Position numbers and translations under genes: made by a program. A model generated the notes under the pieces. It had not been told where the DNA came from, did no database searches, and worked only from the letters and a program-made list of their open reading frames with translations. From contig CABYRQ010000003.1 in the NCBI GenBank assembly GCA_902521485.1, forward strand, positions 1 to 59,858: DNA of 59,858 nucleotides, written 5' to 3'. Shown here piece after piece: positions 47,227-55,993 of the stretch (its first letter is position 1; every line of letters starts with the position of its first letter). The DNA is from an uncultured Alphaproteobacteria bacterium. GTDB lineage: Bacteria > Pseudomonadota > Alphaproteobacteria > HIMB59.

Positions 47227-47771
47227 TATTTATTGGCCCCCCTGGTTGTGGTAAGGGCACGCAAGCAAATATTTTAAAAGAAAGTATTTTACCTGATCTA
47301 AATATTTTAACTGTTAGTTCTCTCTTGAAAGAGAAATCTCAAGATGAGAGTATTTTGGGAAAAGATATTAAAAATAAAATGGATAATGGTGACTTAATTG
47401 AGGATACAATTGTAATTTCAGTTTTAAAAGAAAAAATAGACACTTTGTCAAACGAGCAGATTTTAATCGATGGTTTTCCAAGAAGTTCAATTCAAGCTGA
47501 CTCTCTTCTTGAAATATTTAAGAACGAAGATTTAAGTATTATTAATTTTGATGTTGATGATGAACAACTTCTTCAAAGAATTAAAAAAAGGTCTATGGAA
47601 GAGTCTAGAGCAGACGATAGTTTTTTTGAAAAAAGACTACAAATTTATAAAAAATCTCACTTAGAAATATTAAATTCACTAAAAAAAAATTATTCAGTTA
47701 CTGACATACAAGCCAATGATGAAATTAGCTCTGTAACCGCTAAAATCGTTGATAAACTTGGATTAAATTAA
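47217..47771 (+). CDS. adk: Adenylate kinase (short-LID form)
   Basis: A 184-residue kinase interconverting ATP, AMP and ADP. Walker A is VFIGPPGCGKGTQANIL; the AMP region keeps LIDGFPRS; and the reduced LID is the short RSMEESRADDSFFEKRLQIY segment, lacking the ~30-residue LID domain of the E. coli enzyme. The short form is common in alphaproteobacteria. It starts inside the secY end. Confidence 0.94.
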   Translation: MVIVFIGPPGCGKGTQANILKESILPDLNILTVSSLLKEKSQDESILGKDIKNKMDNGDLIEDTIVISVLKEKIDTLSNEQILIDGFPRSSIQADSLLEIFKNEDLSIINFDVDDEQLLQRIKKRSMEESRADDSFFEKRLQIYKKSHLEILNSLKKNYSVTDIQANDEISSVTAKIVDKLGLN

Positions 47772-47782
47772 GGTAATTTATA

Positions 47783-47809
47783 TTGACTTTTAAATACTTT
47801 TTTAATAAT
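47783..47809 (+). promoter_or_regulatory. Possible internal promoter for the alpha operon (rpsM)
   Basis: TTGACT (47783-47788) is followed after 15 nt by AATAAT (47804-47809), or after 17 nt by the weaker TAATTT. The start would fall near 47816, just before the AGGAG ribosome-binding site at 47821. The 61-nt gap between adk and rpsM is the longest in this part of the block. Confidence 0.4.
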
Positions 47810-47832
47810 TTCACCAATTCAGGAGATCTCAA

Positions 47833-48210
47833 TTGGCAAGAATAGCAGGTGTAAATTTACCAGTAAATAAAAGAGCACTAGTTTCTCTAACCTATATCCA
47901 TGGAATAGGTCCTAAGTATGCTATGGATATTTTAAAAGCAAATAGCTTAGACCCAACTAAGAGAATAAAAGATTTTTCTGATGATGAAATTTCTAAAATA
48001 AGAAAAGCTATAGATGAAAACTATACCGTAGAAGGTGACCTTAGAAGAGTAGTTTCCCAAAATATTAAAAGATTAAAAGATTTAGGTTGCTATCGTGGAC
48101 TAAGGCATAGAAAACAACTTCCTACAAGAGGGCAGAGAACGCACACAAATGCAAGAACCAGAAAAGGAAAAGCTGTTGCTATCGCTGGAAAGAAAAAAGT
48201 AACAAAATAA
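47833..48210 (+). CDS. rpsM: 30S ribosomal protein S13
   Basis: A 125-residue S13 of the 30S head that contacts the P-site tRNA and 50S subunit. It begins [20 protein letters not shown] and contains [13 protein letters not shown] and [20 protein letters not shown]. The start is TTG at 47833, fixed by AGGAGA at 47821-47826 and by the conserved ARIAGVNLP right after it. rpmJ, often just upstream, is not here. Confidence 0.97.
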   Translation: MARIAGVNLPVNKRALVSLTYIHGIGPKYAMDILKANSLDPTKRIKDFSDDEISKIRKAIDENYTVEGDLRRVVSQNIKRLKDLGCYRGLRHRKQLPTRGQRTHTNARTRKGKAVAIAGKKKVTK

Positions 48211-48211
48211 A

Positions 48212-48610
48212 ATGGCTAAAATCGAAAAAAAAACGTCCGATAAAAAAAAAACAAAAAAAAGCTTTGGACAAAATGGGATTGTCCACATAAAGAGTTCTTT
48301 TAATAATACTATTGTAACAATCTCTGATGTAAGTGGAAACGCTGTCTCATGGTCCTCAAGTGGCTCAATGGGTTTCAGAGGTTCAAAAAAGTCAACCCCT
48401 TATGCTGCCCAAATTGCTACTGATGCTGCTGGAAAAAAAGCCTATGATATTGGCCTAAGAAAACTAGACGTTCTTATGAAAGGTCCTGGTTCTGGTAGAG
48501 AGTCAGCTTTAAGAGCACTACAAAATATTGGATTTATAATAAATAATATAAAAGACGTTACACCGCTTCCTCACAATGGATGCAGACCTAAAAAGAAACG
48601 AAGAGTATAA
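48212..48610 (+). CDS. rpsK: 30S ribosomal protein S11
   Basis: A 132-residue S11 of the platform. After a lysine-rich N-terminus come [40 protein letters not shown] and the C-terminal [18 protein letters not shown]. Length is canonical. It begins one base after rpsM. Confidence 0.98.
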   Translation: MAKIEKKTSDKKKTKKSFGQNGIVHIKSSFNNTIVTISDVSGNAVSWSSSGSMGFRGSKKSTPYAAQIATDAAGKKAYDIGLRKLDVLMKGPGSGRESALRALQNIGFIINNIKDVTPLPHNGCRPKKKRRV

Positions 48611-48633
48611 AATAATTAAATAGGAGTTAAAAA

Positions 48634-49662
48634 TTGATAGAGAATAACTGGATTACTTTGGTTAAACCAAACAAAGTTGATTATAAAATTAGTGACAATA
48701 AAAAATTTGGTACTGTTGTTATTGAACCATTGGAAAAAGGGTTTGGCACAACACTTGGAAATGCTCTAAGGAGAGTACTTTTATCATCATTACAAGGTAC
48801 AGCTATATCTTCTATTAAAATTAACGGTGTTCTCCATGAATTTTCTACAATTGAGGGTGTTAGAGAGGACGTTACTGATATTATTATGAATCTAAAAAAT
48901 GTTACTTTTAACTCAAAAAGTAATCATTCTCAAAAGCTAAGTTTAAATATTAAAGGACCAAAAGAGGTGCTCTCTTCAGATTTCGAAGATAACCCAGAAG
49001 TTGAGATTATTGATAAAGACGCTGTAATTATGAATGTTGACTCTAATAGAGAAGTAAATTTAGAAATATTTTTAGATGTCAATAAAGGATATATATCTGC
49101 AGAAAAAAACATTGATAATGAAAATAAAAGTGTTGGGCAAATTATGTTAGATGCTACTTACAGCCCTGTAAAAAGAGTTTCGTTCAATGTTGAAAACTCG
49201 CGTATCGGCCAAGACACCGAATTTGACAAACTTATACTAGATATAGAAACTAATGGAACTGTATCACCAGATGATGCAGCTGCTTTAGCTGCAAGAATCC
49301 TTCAAGACCAACTTAAACCCTTCATCAATTTTGAAGAGCCAACAGAAGATGAAAGAAAAAAATTACAATCTTCCAACGAACCACAGTTCAATAAGAATTT
49401 ACTTAAGAAAGTCGATGAACTAGAATTATCTGTCAGATCAGCTAACTGTTTAAAAAACGACAATATTTTTTATATAGGTGATTTAGTTCAAAAAACTGAA
49501 GGTGAGATGCTAAGAACCCCTAATTTTGGTAGAAAATCTCTAGACGAGATAAAAGAAGTTTTATCTTCAATGAGTCTCTCAATGGGAATGGATTTGCCTG
49601 GCTGGCCGCCAGAAAACATAGAAGAATTATCTAAAAAATACGAGGATCCATTTAAAGTATAA
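48634..49662 (+). CDS. rpoA: DNA-directed RNA polymerase subunit alpha
   Basis: A 342-residue alpha subunit. The N-terminal dimerisation domain shows [20 protein letters not shown] and [15 protein letters not shown]; the C-terminal DNA- and activator-binding domain has [20 protein letters not shown] and [16 protein letters not shown]. The start is TTG at 48634, fixed by TAGGAG at 48621-48626 and by lack of an ATG nearby. It shares one base with rplQ. Confidence 0.98.
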   Translation: MIENNWITLVKPNKVDYKISDNKKFGTVVIEPLEKGFGTTLGNALRRVLLSSLQGTAISSIKINGVLHEFSTIEGVREDVTDIIMNLKNVTFNSKSNHSQKLSLNIKGPKEVLSSDFEDNPEVEIIDKDAVIMNVDSNREVNLEIFLDVNKGYISAEKNIDNENKSVGQIMLDATYSPVKRVSFNVENSRIGQDTEFDKLILDIETNGTVSPDDAAALAARILQDQLKPFINFEEPTEDERKKLQSSNEPQFNKNLLKKVDELELSVRSANCLKNDNIFYIGDLVQKTEGEMLRTPNFGRKSLDEIKEVLSSMSLSMGMDLPGWPPENIEELSKKYEDPFKV

Positions 49663-50018
49663 TGAAACACGGTCTTAAACAAAGAAAGTTAAATAGAACT
49701 TCTTCCCATAGATTAGCTTTGTTAAAAAACCTGTCTATTAGTCTTATTAAGCACGAGACTATAACTACTACAACTGAAAAAGCGAAAGAGCTGAGACCTT
49801 TTATTGAGAAATTGGTAACCAAAGCTAAAAATGATAATTTAAGTAATAGAAAATACATCTTGGCCAAGCTTTTTAACAATATGGAAGCTTGTCAAAAACT
49901 TTTTTCTGAAATTTCTAAAGATCAAAAAAATAGAAATGGTGGTTATACTCGTATTATCAAAAAAGGTAATAGGTTTGGCGATTTTGCTCATACAAGCATC
50001 ATACAGTTCGTAAAATAA
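49662..50018 (+). CDS. rplQ: 50S ribosomal protein L17
   Basis: A 118-residue L17 at the tunnel exit. It begins [20 protein letters not shown] and has LIKHETITTTTEKAKELRPF, ending with GGYTRIIKKGNRFGDFAHTS. Length is typical. It closes the ribosomal block; crcB follows after 6 nt without a terminator. Confidence 0.97.
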   Translation: MKHGLKQRKLNRTSSHRLALLKNLSISLIKHETITTTTEKAKELRPFIEKLVTKAKNDNLSNRKYILAKLFNNMEACQKLFSEISKDQKNRNGGYTRIIKKGNRFGDFAHTSIIQFVK

Positions 50019-50024
50019 TTATTA

Positions 50025-50381
50025 ATGTCATCTTATTTAGCGCTCGTAATAGGTGCTATATTGGGATCTAGCTTTCGTTACTTTTTCACACTGTTAAATT
50101 TCACTATTTTAGGGCTACCCGCAGCAACTATATTAGTGAATGTTATTGGTTCTGCTATGGCAGGTTATTTTTTAAATAAATTTAATGGTGCACTATACAT
50201 TTTTGTTTATATCGGGTTTTTTGGTAGTTTTACTACTCTATCTTCTTTCAATATTGAGCTATTTTCATTAGTTTCAGATAAATCTTTTATCAAAGCATTT
50301 ATATATTTTTCTCTTAACATTTTTATATCTTTTATATTCTTTTATTTATTTCATATGATCAGTCTTAGATTTGCAAATTAA
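50025..50381 (+). CDS. crcB: CrcB/Fluc fluoride channel
   Basis: A 118-residue four-helix membrane protein of the Fluc family that exports fluoride as an antiparallel dimer. Signatures are GAILGSSFRYFF near the N-terminus, PAATILVNVIGSAMAGYF with the pore asparagine, and GFFGSFTTLSSFNIE, the family's GxxGxxTTFSTF motif. It has no fluoride riboswitch because rplQ ends 6 nt upstream. Order rplQ-crcB-rluC is common in alphaproteobacteria. Confidence 0.92.
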   Translation: MSSYLALVIGAILGSSFRYFFTLLNFTILGLPAATILVNVIGSAMAGYFLNKFNGALYIFVYIGFFGSFTTLSSFNIELFSLVSDKSFIKAFIYFSLNIFISFIFFYLFHMISLRFAN

Positions 50382-51183
50382 GATAGATCAAAATTATAAA
50401 AGATTAGATAAGTTTTTATTTCAATATTTTGAGTCTTTACCTTTATCTTTATTACAAAGATTAATTAGAAAATACAAAATTAAAATTAATAACAAAAAGT
50501 CCAAAGCTAACTCGCCATTAATAAAAGGTGATGTTGTGTATATATACTATAAATTTGAAATTAATAATGAATTTTCAAGTACTATAAAACTCTCCAAAGT
50601 CAAAAAGAAGTTTTTTAAGGATCAAATTATATTTCAAAATAAAGATTTTATAGTTATTAACAAAATAGAGGGATATTCTGTTCAAAAAGGATCTAAAGTA
50701 TTTATTTCATTAAAAGACATATATGAAAATGTTATTAATCATAAATTATATATAGTACATAGACTAGATAAAGATACTTCAGGGCTCATGCTTTTTGCAA
50801 AAAATAGAATTACAGCTAGTAAAATTTCATCATTATTTTTAAATAATAAAATTAAAAAATACTATATTTCAGTAACTAATACTAAATTTTTAAGAAATAA
50901 TGATACGTTGATTAACTATAATTCTGACAAGAAACAATTAAAACTAGCTTACAGAAAAATTATGTTAAATAATCATGAAAATTCATATTTGATTAAATTA
51001 CTTACAGGAAAAAAGCATCAAATTAGACTTCAATTCTATCTTAATAAAAATCCCATCGTAGGAGATAAAAAGTTTTCAGGTAAAAAATTTAAAAAACTTC
51101 TTCTTTGTTCTTATAAAATTATTTTTAAACTAGACGAGAAATTTTATAAATTTAAAACAAATCCTAATAAAATACTTTCATAA
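50371..51183 (+). CDS. rluC: RluC/RluD-family 23S rRNA pseudouridine synthase
   Basis: A 270-residue protein with an N-terminal S4 RNA-binding domain (residues about 10-60) and a pseudouridine synthase domain. The catalytic block is YIVHRLDKDTSGLMLFAKN with Asp133, followed by KKYYISV and TGKKHQIRLQFYLNKNPIVG. The start is a TTG overlapping the crcB end by 11 nt. The exact target uridines (RluC versus RluD) cannot be told from sequence alone; position after crcB favours RluC. Confidence 0.87.
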   Translation: MQIKIDQNYKRLDKFLFQYFESLPLSLLQRLIRKYKIKINNKKSKANSPLIKGDVVYIYYKFEINNEFSSTIKLSKVKKKFFKDQIIFQNKDFIVINKIEGYSVQKGSKVFISLKDIYENVINHKLYIVHRLDKDTSGLMLFAKNRITASKISSLFLNNKIKKYYISVTNTKFLRNNDTLINYNSDKKQLKLAYRKIMLNNHENSYLIKLLTGKKHQIRLQFYLNKNPIVGDKKFSGKKFKKLLLCSYKIIFKLDEKFYKFKTNPNKILS

Positions 51184-51790
51184 ATTCCTCTTTAAGATCC
51201 TGATATATTTTTTCTTTATTGTAATTTATTTTTAGTTCTTTTAAGCTGCTTATATCTTTTGAATTAAGACCGCAAGGATCAATTTTATTAAAATTATCTA
51301 GATCAAGATTAAAATTAATTGATAACCCGTGATGAATGATACCTTTTGAGTATCTTAAACCAATAAATATTATTTTTTTTAATTCATTATTATTTTCAAC
51401 CCACAAACCTCTATTTTTTTCTTTTTTTCTATAAAGTTTGATATTACTTTTTTTGAATGCCTTTATACATATGTCTTCTAATAAATTTATGTAATCTATA
51501 ATATTTTTTTTTCTTTTTTTTAAATTAATTAAGGGATAAACGACTAATTGGCCAGGGCCATGAAAAGTTATTTTACCTCCTCTATTAACTTTAATTACTG
51601 GGATCTTATTTATTTCATCTATTTTAAATTCTTTGGGAGTAGAGCTTCCTGCAGTAAAGACATTTTGATGTTCTAAGAACCATATTTCCTCATCTTTTAC
51701 ATTTTCAGACATTTTTTGTATATGGTTATTCATTAATTTTGTTACTTCTTGATATTTTTTTTTTCCTTTTAGTTGTTTTATTTCAATCAT
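51164..51790 (-). CDS. lipB: Lipoyl(octanoyl)transferase
   Basis: A 208-residue LipB that moves octanoate from acyl carrier protein to apo-lipoyl domains. The core is VNRGGKITFHGPGQLVVYPL, with the catalytic Lys139 region LKKIIFIGLRYSKGIIHHG and the nucleophile Cys173 in KIDPCGLNSKDISSL. Its 3' end overlaps rluC by 20 nt on the opposite strand and it is divergent from tRNA-Leu across 24 nt. Confidence 0.94.
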   Translation of the reverse strand: MIEIKQLKGKKKYQEVTKLMNNHIQKMSENVKDEEIWFLEHQNVFTAGSSTPKEFKIDEINKIPVIKVNRGGKITFHGPGQLVVYPLINLKKRKKNIIDYINLLEDICIKAFKKSNIKLYRKKEKNRGLWVENNNELKKIIFIGLRYSKGIIHHGLSINFNLDLDNFNKIDPCGLNSKDISSLKELKINYNKEKIYQDLKEEFMKVFY

Positions 51791-51814
51791 TCTTTATTAA
51801 TTAATCTATTAATT

Positions 51815-51902
51815 GCGGACGTGGCGGAACTGGTAGACGCGCAGCGTTGAGGTCGCTGTGGGATTAAATCCCGTGGAAGTTCGAGTCTTCTCGTCCGCAC
51901 CA
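51815..51902 (+). tRNA. tRNA-Leu (anticodon GAG)
   Basis: An 88-nt class II tRNA with acceptor GCGGACG/CGTCCGC, D arm GGCGGAACTGGTAGACGC, anticodon loop TTGAGGT (anticodon GAG), a long variable arm, T arm AGTTCGAGTCT and encoded CCA. It is a conserved leucine isoacceptor reading CUC/CUU. mgtE begins 14 nt after it, so the two may share a transcript. Confidence 0.96.
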
Positions 51903-51916
51903 TATATATAATATAA

Positions 51917-53215
51917 ATGCAAAAATTTAATAAAAAAGAGTATATTAAGTCCATAAAGTCTCTTCATTCTGCTGATCAAGCAGACAGTATTGAAGGTCTT
52001 CCATTTGAATTACAGTCATCAATATTAAAAACCCATACTAAAAACTTTCACCCTGACTTTATTGCCTATTTACGTGAAGAAACACGTGAAGATATATTGC
52101 ATATGATACCCAACAAACAATTAGTTAATTTAATTAAATATCTAGATCTAGATGATGCAGTTGAAATTCTTGGTGATTTTGAAACTAAAGAATTAGTTCA
52201 AATACTTTCCAAGCTTGGATCTCAACAAAGAGAAAGAATTGAAGAAAGCTTACAATATGATGAAAATTCTGCTGGCAGGCTAATGAACAGAGACTATCTT
52301 TCAATCAAGTCTGACTTAACTGTCGGTGAACTGATTGATCAATTAAGAAATACCCGACGAGGTCCAAAAGATTTTTATAATATTTTTATCGTAGATGACC
52401 AAAATATCCCTATTGGTTATGTCCCTTCAGGAAGAGTTTTAAGATCAAAAAGATCAAAAAAACTAAAAGAAATTATTTATAAAGATATACACATTATTAA
52501 ATCTGATGAGAAAATTGAAGAAATTGCCTACACCTTTAGACAGTATGGATTAGTTTCAGCACCCGTTGTAAATTCTGATAATAAAATGATAGGCATTATG
52601 ACAGTAGATGATGTTGTCGAAATTGATCATGAAGAATCAGAAGATGATATGAGAAAATTGGGTGGTTTGTTTGTAAATGATTTTTATAAAGGTGCTTTTA
52701 CATCTGCTACTTCAAGATTTATATGGTTAGGATTAAACTTATTGACAGCCATTTTAGCATCTCTTGTTATAGATATATATTCTGACCAATTACAGCAAAT
52801 GATAGCGATTGCAGTCTTGATGCCTATAGTGGCTTCAATGGGTGGTAATGCAGGCACACAAGCTATGACAATATACGTAAGAGCTATTGCCACAAAAGAT
52901 ATTAATAATTCAAACTATATAAAATTGGTTGTTAAAGAATTTTTAATAGGAAGTATCAATGGTTTTGCTCTTTCTTTAATAATGGGATTAATAGCTTATT
53001 ATTGGTTTGATAGTCTTGTATTAGCATTTGCTATTTCTTTTGCCATTTTAGTAAACTTAGGTTTTGCTTGTTTAGTAGGCATTATTATCCCAATTACAAT
53101 AAATAAAATGAAAATAGATCCAGCCTTGGCATCTGGAATTGTTCTTACTACTTTCACAGATGTATTCGGATTTTTATCATTTTTATCAATTGCAACTTAC
53201 ATATTAAATTTATAG
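51917..53215 (+). CDS. mgtE: MgtE-family magnesium transporter
   Basis: A 432-residue channel with the complete MgtE layout: an N-terminal helical Mg-sensing domain (to about 125), two CBS domains (about 125-240, including GIMTVDDVVEIDHEE) and five transmembrane helices. The pore region shows PIVASMGGNAGTQAMTIYVR and the later DPALASGIVLTTFTDVFGFL with the conserved aspartate. No magnesium riboswitch is possible because tRNA-Leu ends 14 nt upstream; control presumably rests on the protein's own Mg sensor. Confidence 0.95.
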   Translation: MQKFNKKEYIKSIKSLHSADQADSIEGLPFELQSSILKTHTKNFHPDFIAYLREETREDILHMIPNKQLVNLIKYLDLDDAVEILGDFETKELVQILSKLGSQQRERIEESLQYDENSAGRLMNRDYLSIKSDLTVGELIDQLRNTRRGPKDFYNIFIVDDQNIPIGYVPSGRVLRSKRSKKLKEIIYKDIHIIKSDEKIEEIAYTFRQYGLVSAPVVNSDNKMIGIMTVDDVVEIDHEESEDDMRKLGGLFVNDFYKGAFTSATSRFIWLGLNLLTAILASLVIDIYSDQLQQMIAIAVLMPIVASMGGNAGTQAMTIYVRAIATKDINNSNYIKLVVKEFLIGSINGFALSLIMGLIAYYWFDSLVLAFAISFAILVNLGFACLVGIIIPITINKMKIDPALASGIVLTTFTDVFGFLSFLSIATYILNL

Positions 53216-53224
53216 TTTATTTCG

Positions 53225-54619
53225 ATGATCAACCCTGAAATACTCAGAGAATACGATATTAGGGGCATTTACCAAAAATCATTAAAATTAGAAGATATAC
53301 AAAAAATTGCAAAAAAAATATCAAATATAATTTCTAATATTAATACTACTAAAATTATTATAGGTCATGATGGAAGATTATCTTCCTTAGATATTAAAAA
53401 TAAACTTATTGATACATTCATAAGACATGGTGTTGATGTAGTAGACATTTCATTAATACCAACACCAGTGAGTTATTATTCTACAAAAAAACTGGGTATT
53501 CCTAATTTAATTATGATTACAGGTTCTCATAATCCAAAAGAATATAATGGATTAAAAATAATTATTAATAACAAACCCTTTTTTGGAGAAAAAATAAAAT
53601 CTTTAAACGATTTAGACGATGCTTCTCTATCTTCAACAATGGGTCAATTAACATTTAAAGACGTAATTACCCCCTATACAGAGGAAATTATTTCACAATT
53701 TAATAATTTAGATAAGCTTAAAATAGTTTGGGATCCAGGTAATGGAGCCATTGCACCAATAATTCATAAAATTATAAATTCTATAAAAGGAACTAATATA
53801 ATTTTTAATAGAAGCATAGATGGTAATTTTCCTAATCATCACCCTGATCCAACTATTAAGAAAAATATTATTCAGATATCAAAGTATATTAAAGAAAAAC
53901 AATTTGACTTAGGTATTGCTTTTGATGGTGATGGTGATCGAATTGGAATATTGGACAACAAAGGAGATTTAATTTACTCAGATATTATTTTTTTACTTTT
54001 GTCTCTCGATCTCTTAAAAGAAAAAAAAGATTTAGTCGCTATAGCTGATGTAAAATGTAGTAAAATACTTTTTGATACACTTAAAAATAATGGTGTCGAC
54101 ATACACATGTCAAAAACTGGACATTCTTTAATCAAAGAGATGATATCTTTAAAGAATGCTGATATAGCAGGCGAAATGAGTGGGCATATTTTTTATAATT
54201 ATAAATATTATGGATATGATGACGCCATATATGCTTCTTTGAAATTAATTAAGATACTCAATAATACAAAAAAAACATTAAATGAATTAACAAGTGTTTA
54301 TATGAGATCATCATCAACACCTGAGATAAAATTATATTGTGATGAAAAAATTAAATTTAGTCTTTTAGATAAAATAGTAAATGATATTCCTAAACACTAC
54401 GATAGTGAAGTCAATTTAATTACAATTGATGGTGTCAGGCTTGAAACTAAAAATTTTTGGTTTTTACTAAGAGCCTCAAATACTCAAAATTGTTTAGTGT
54501 TTAGACTCGAACACTTTGTTAAAGATAAATTTAAGGAAGAGCTAATTAAATTAATATCAATACTTGAGTCATATTCATTGGATATAAATGAGTTAACTAG
54601 CTTTAATCAAACAGTCTAA
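53225..54619 (+). CDS. Phosphomannomutase/phosphoglucomutase
   Basis: A 464-residue alpha-D-phosphohexomutase. REYDIRGIY opens domain 1; the phosphoserine loop is MITGSHNPKEYNG with Ser101; the metal loop is AFDGDGDRIG with Asp234, 236 and 238; the sugar loop is GEMSGHIFYN; and the C-terminal phosphate-binding loop is RASNTQNCLVFRLE. It interconverts hexose-1- and 6-phosphates for LPS, exopolysaccharide or mannose nucleotides. The GEMSGH loop favours the PMM/PGM (AlgC/ManB) group over GlmM. It ends 27 nt inside the convergent carboxypeptidase gene. Confidence 0.92.
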   Translation: MINPEILREYDIRGIYQKSLKLEDIQKIAKKISNIISNINTTKIIIGHDGRLSSLDIKNKLIDTFIRHGVDVVDISLIPTPVSYYSTKKLGIPNLIMITGSHNPKEYNGLKIIINNKPFFGEKIKSLNDLDDASLSSTMGQLTFKDVITPYTEEIISQFNNLDKLKIVWDPGNGAIAPIIHKIINSIKGTNIIFNRSIDGNFPNHHPDPTIKKNIIQISKYIKEKQFDLGIAFDGDGDRIGILDNKGDLIYSDIIFLLLSLDLLKEKKDLVAIADVKCSKILFDTLKNNGVDIHMSKTGHSLIKEMISLKNADIAGEMSGHIFYNYKYYGYDDAIYASLKLIKILNNTKKTLNELTSVYMRSSSTPEIKLYCDEKIKFSLLDKIVNDIPKHYDSEVNLITIDGVRLETKNFWFLLRASNTQNCLVFRLEHFVKDKFKEELIKLISILESYSLDINELTSFNQTV

Positions 54620-55657
54620 ATTATTTAATTTAATTTCATCACATAAGTTTTTTGCTGTTCGATGATCATCTACATTAATATAACTAATAAAATATCTACC
54701 ATTTTTTTTTATTTGATGCTCAAAACTTCTAAGTATTTTTATTTTATTTTTAAGTAAAGCAATATGCATTTTTGATTTACTAATCTTTTTGAAAGAAGAT
54801 GTCTGAACTGTATAATTAATATTATTTTGTTTTTCATTTTTAACAATTAATTTTTTAGTTTCTTCATTTTTAGATACCTCTTTATTTGTAAATTTATTCA
54901 TTAAAAAATTAATTTTATTATTCCTTTCTTTTGAGGAATTCCCTCCAAAATATATTCCTAATAAATATTTATCACCATTTATTGATAATAGTGATATCTG
55001 AAATCCAGATTTTCTTGTATAACCAGTTTTTAAACCAACATAATGATCATATTTTTCTAACAATGTATTATGAGTTGTATAATTTTTACCTTTAATTTTA
55101 ACTTTTGTTCTTTTAAATCGATGTAAGTGCTCAGGAAAATCTATAATTATTCTAGAGCTTAATTTAAATATGTCATAAGCAGTAGATAAATTAGCTTTAT
55201 TGGGAAGACCATGAGGATTTGCAAAATTCGTGTTTTCTAAATTCAATTTCTTTGCATAATTATTCATTTTAAGAACAAATTTTTTTTCAGTGCCAGATAT
55301 TTTTTCAGCTATTGCAACAGCTGCATCATTCGCAGATTTTATTATCAATGAGTCAATCAATTTATCTACAGTTATGAAATCCCTCTCTGCTATACCTAAT
55401 TTAGACGGTTGTTGGTAAGTAGCATGCTTAGAAAAGTAAATACGATCATTAATGTCTATATTTTTTAACCTTAGTTCGTCAAATAAAATGTAAAGTGTCA
55501 TAAGTTTAGTAAGTGACGCTGGATAATTTTTTGTATCCTTATTAACTTCAAAATATATTTCTTGCGATATTGGATTGCCGATTACACTTGCAATTTTACC
55601 AAATAAGGGATGTGATAAATTGACTGTTAAAATAAGTATAATAAGTATTATTCTCAT
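54593..55657 (-). CDS. D-alanyl-D-alanine carboxypeptidase with C-terminal SPOR-like domain
   Basis: A 354-residue penicillin-binding protein of the DacA/S11 family, with an N-terminal signal sequence (IILIILILTVNLSHPLFG). The three active-site motifs are SLTK (Ser48, Lys51), SAN (108-110) and KTG (210-212). After a Lys/Asn-rich linker, residues about 278-354 (YTVQTSSFKK..., ISYINVDDHRTAKNLCDEI) resemble a SPOR repeat that binds denuded septal glycan. It would trim peptidoglycan pentapeptides in the periplasm, perhaps at division sites. It is divergent from the NDUFA12 gene across 27 nt. Confidence 0.9.
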   Translation of the reverse strand: MRIILIILILTVNLSHPLFGKIASVIGNPISQEIYFEVNKDTKNYPASLTKLMTLYILFDELRLKNIDINDRIYFSKHATYQQPSKLGIAERDFITVDKLIDSLIIKSANDAAVAIAEKISGTEKKFVLKMNNYAKKLNLENTNFANPHGLPNKANLSTAYDIFKLSSRIIIDFPEHLHRFKRTKVKIKGKNYTTHNTLLEKYDHYVGLKTGYTRKSGFQISLLSINGDKYLLGIYFGGNSSKERNNKINFLMNKFTNKEVSKNEETKKLIVKNEKQNNINYTVQTSSFKKISKSKMHIALLKNKIKILRSFEHQIKKNGRYFISYINVDDHRTAKNLCDEIKLNNLDCLIKAS

Positions 55658-55670
55658 AACCTTATTAATT

Positions 55671-55679
55671 TGTTATAAT
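55671..55679 (+). promoter_or_regulatory. Extended -10 promoter element for the NDUFA12-mlaD operon
   Basis: TGTTATAAT is a perfect extended -10 (TGnTATAAT) ending 5 nt before the ATG at 55685. Transcription would start at about 55686, on the start codon itself, suggesting a leaderless message. The upstream -35 region is only TTCTCA, which an extended -10 can tolerate. Confidence 0.5.
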
Positions 55680-55684
55680 AGTTC

Positions 55685-55993
55685 ATGTCCTTAGGTTTTA
55701 AATTATATTCCTTTTTTAATGGTAGTCTTGTTCACCAGGATTCGCTAGGTAATAAATACTACCATGACAAAAATAATTCCTCTAAAAGATGGGTAGTTTA
55801 TGCACCCGGTTTTGGACCTGACTCATTACCAACTCAATTTCATAATTGGTTACATAATACTTCTGATGAAATTTTTAGTTTTGAGGCTGAGGATAGTAAT
55901 CAAGAGAGTTTGGTCAAAAGAAGAGTTCGAAAACATTCAGTAAAACATAAAGAGACAAATGATAAGGGCTATCATAGTTGGCAACCAAAATAA
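55685..55993 (+). CDS. NDUFA12-like NADH:ubiquinone oxidoreductase accessory subunit
   Basis: A 102-residue homologue of the mitochondrial complex I subunit NDUFA12 (17.2 kDa), found in alphaproteobacteria. It shows GNKYYHDKNNSSKRWVVYAP with the family's W-V-x-Y core and then LPTQFHNWLHNTSDE, matching P-x-x-W-H-x-W-L-H. The C-terminal tail is basic and ends KGYHSWQPK as in bacterial members. It is not catalytic and likely stabilises the peripheral arm. It overlaps the downstream MlaD-like gene by 16 nt. Confidence 0.92.
   Translation: MSLGFKLYSFFNGSLVHQDSLGNKYYHDKNNSSKRWVVYAPGFGPDSLPTQFHNWLHNTSDEIFSFEAEDSNQESLVKRRVRKHSVKHKETNDKGYHSWQPK

Noticed and set aside
50019..50024. Fluoride riboswitch upstream of crcB
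   Set aside because: Only 6 nt separate rplQ from crcB, so there is no room for one.
51903..51916. M-box magnesium riboswitch or separate promoter for mgtE
   Set aside because: Only 14 nt lie between tRNA-Leu and mgtE. A TATAAT there would start transcription past the ATG, so it is probably chance in AT-rich DNA.
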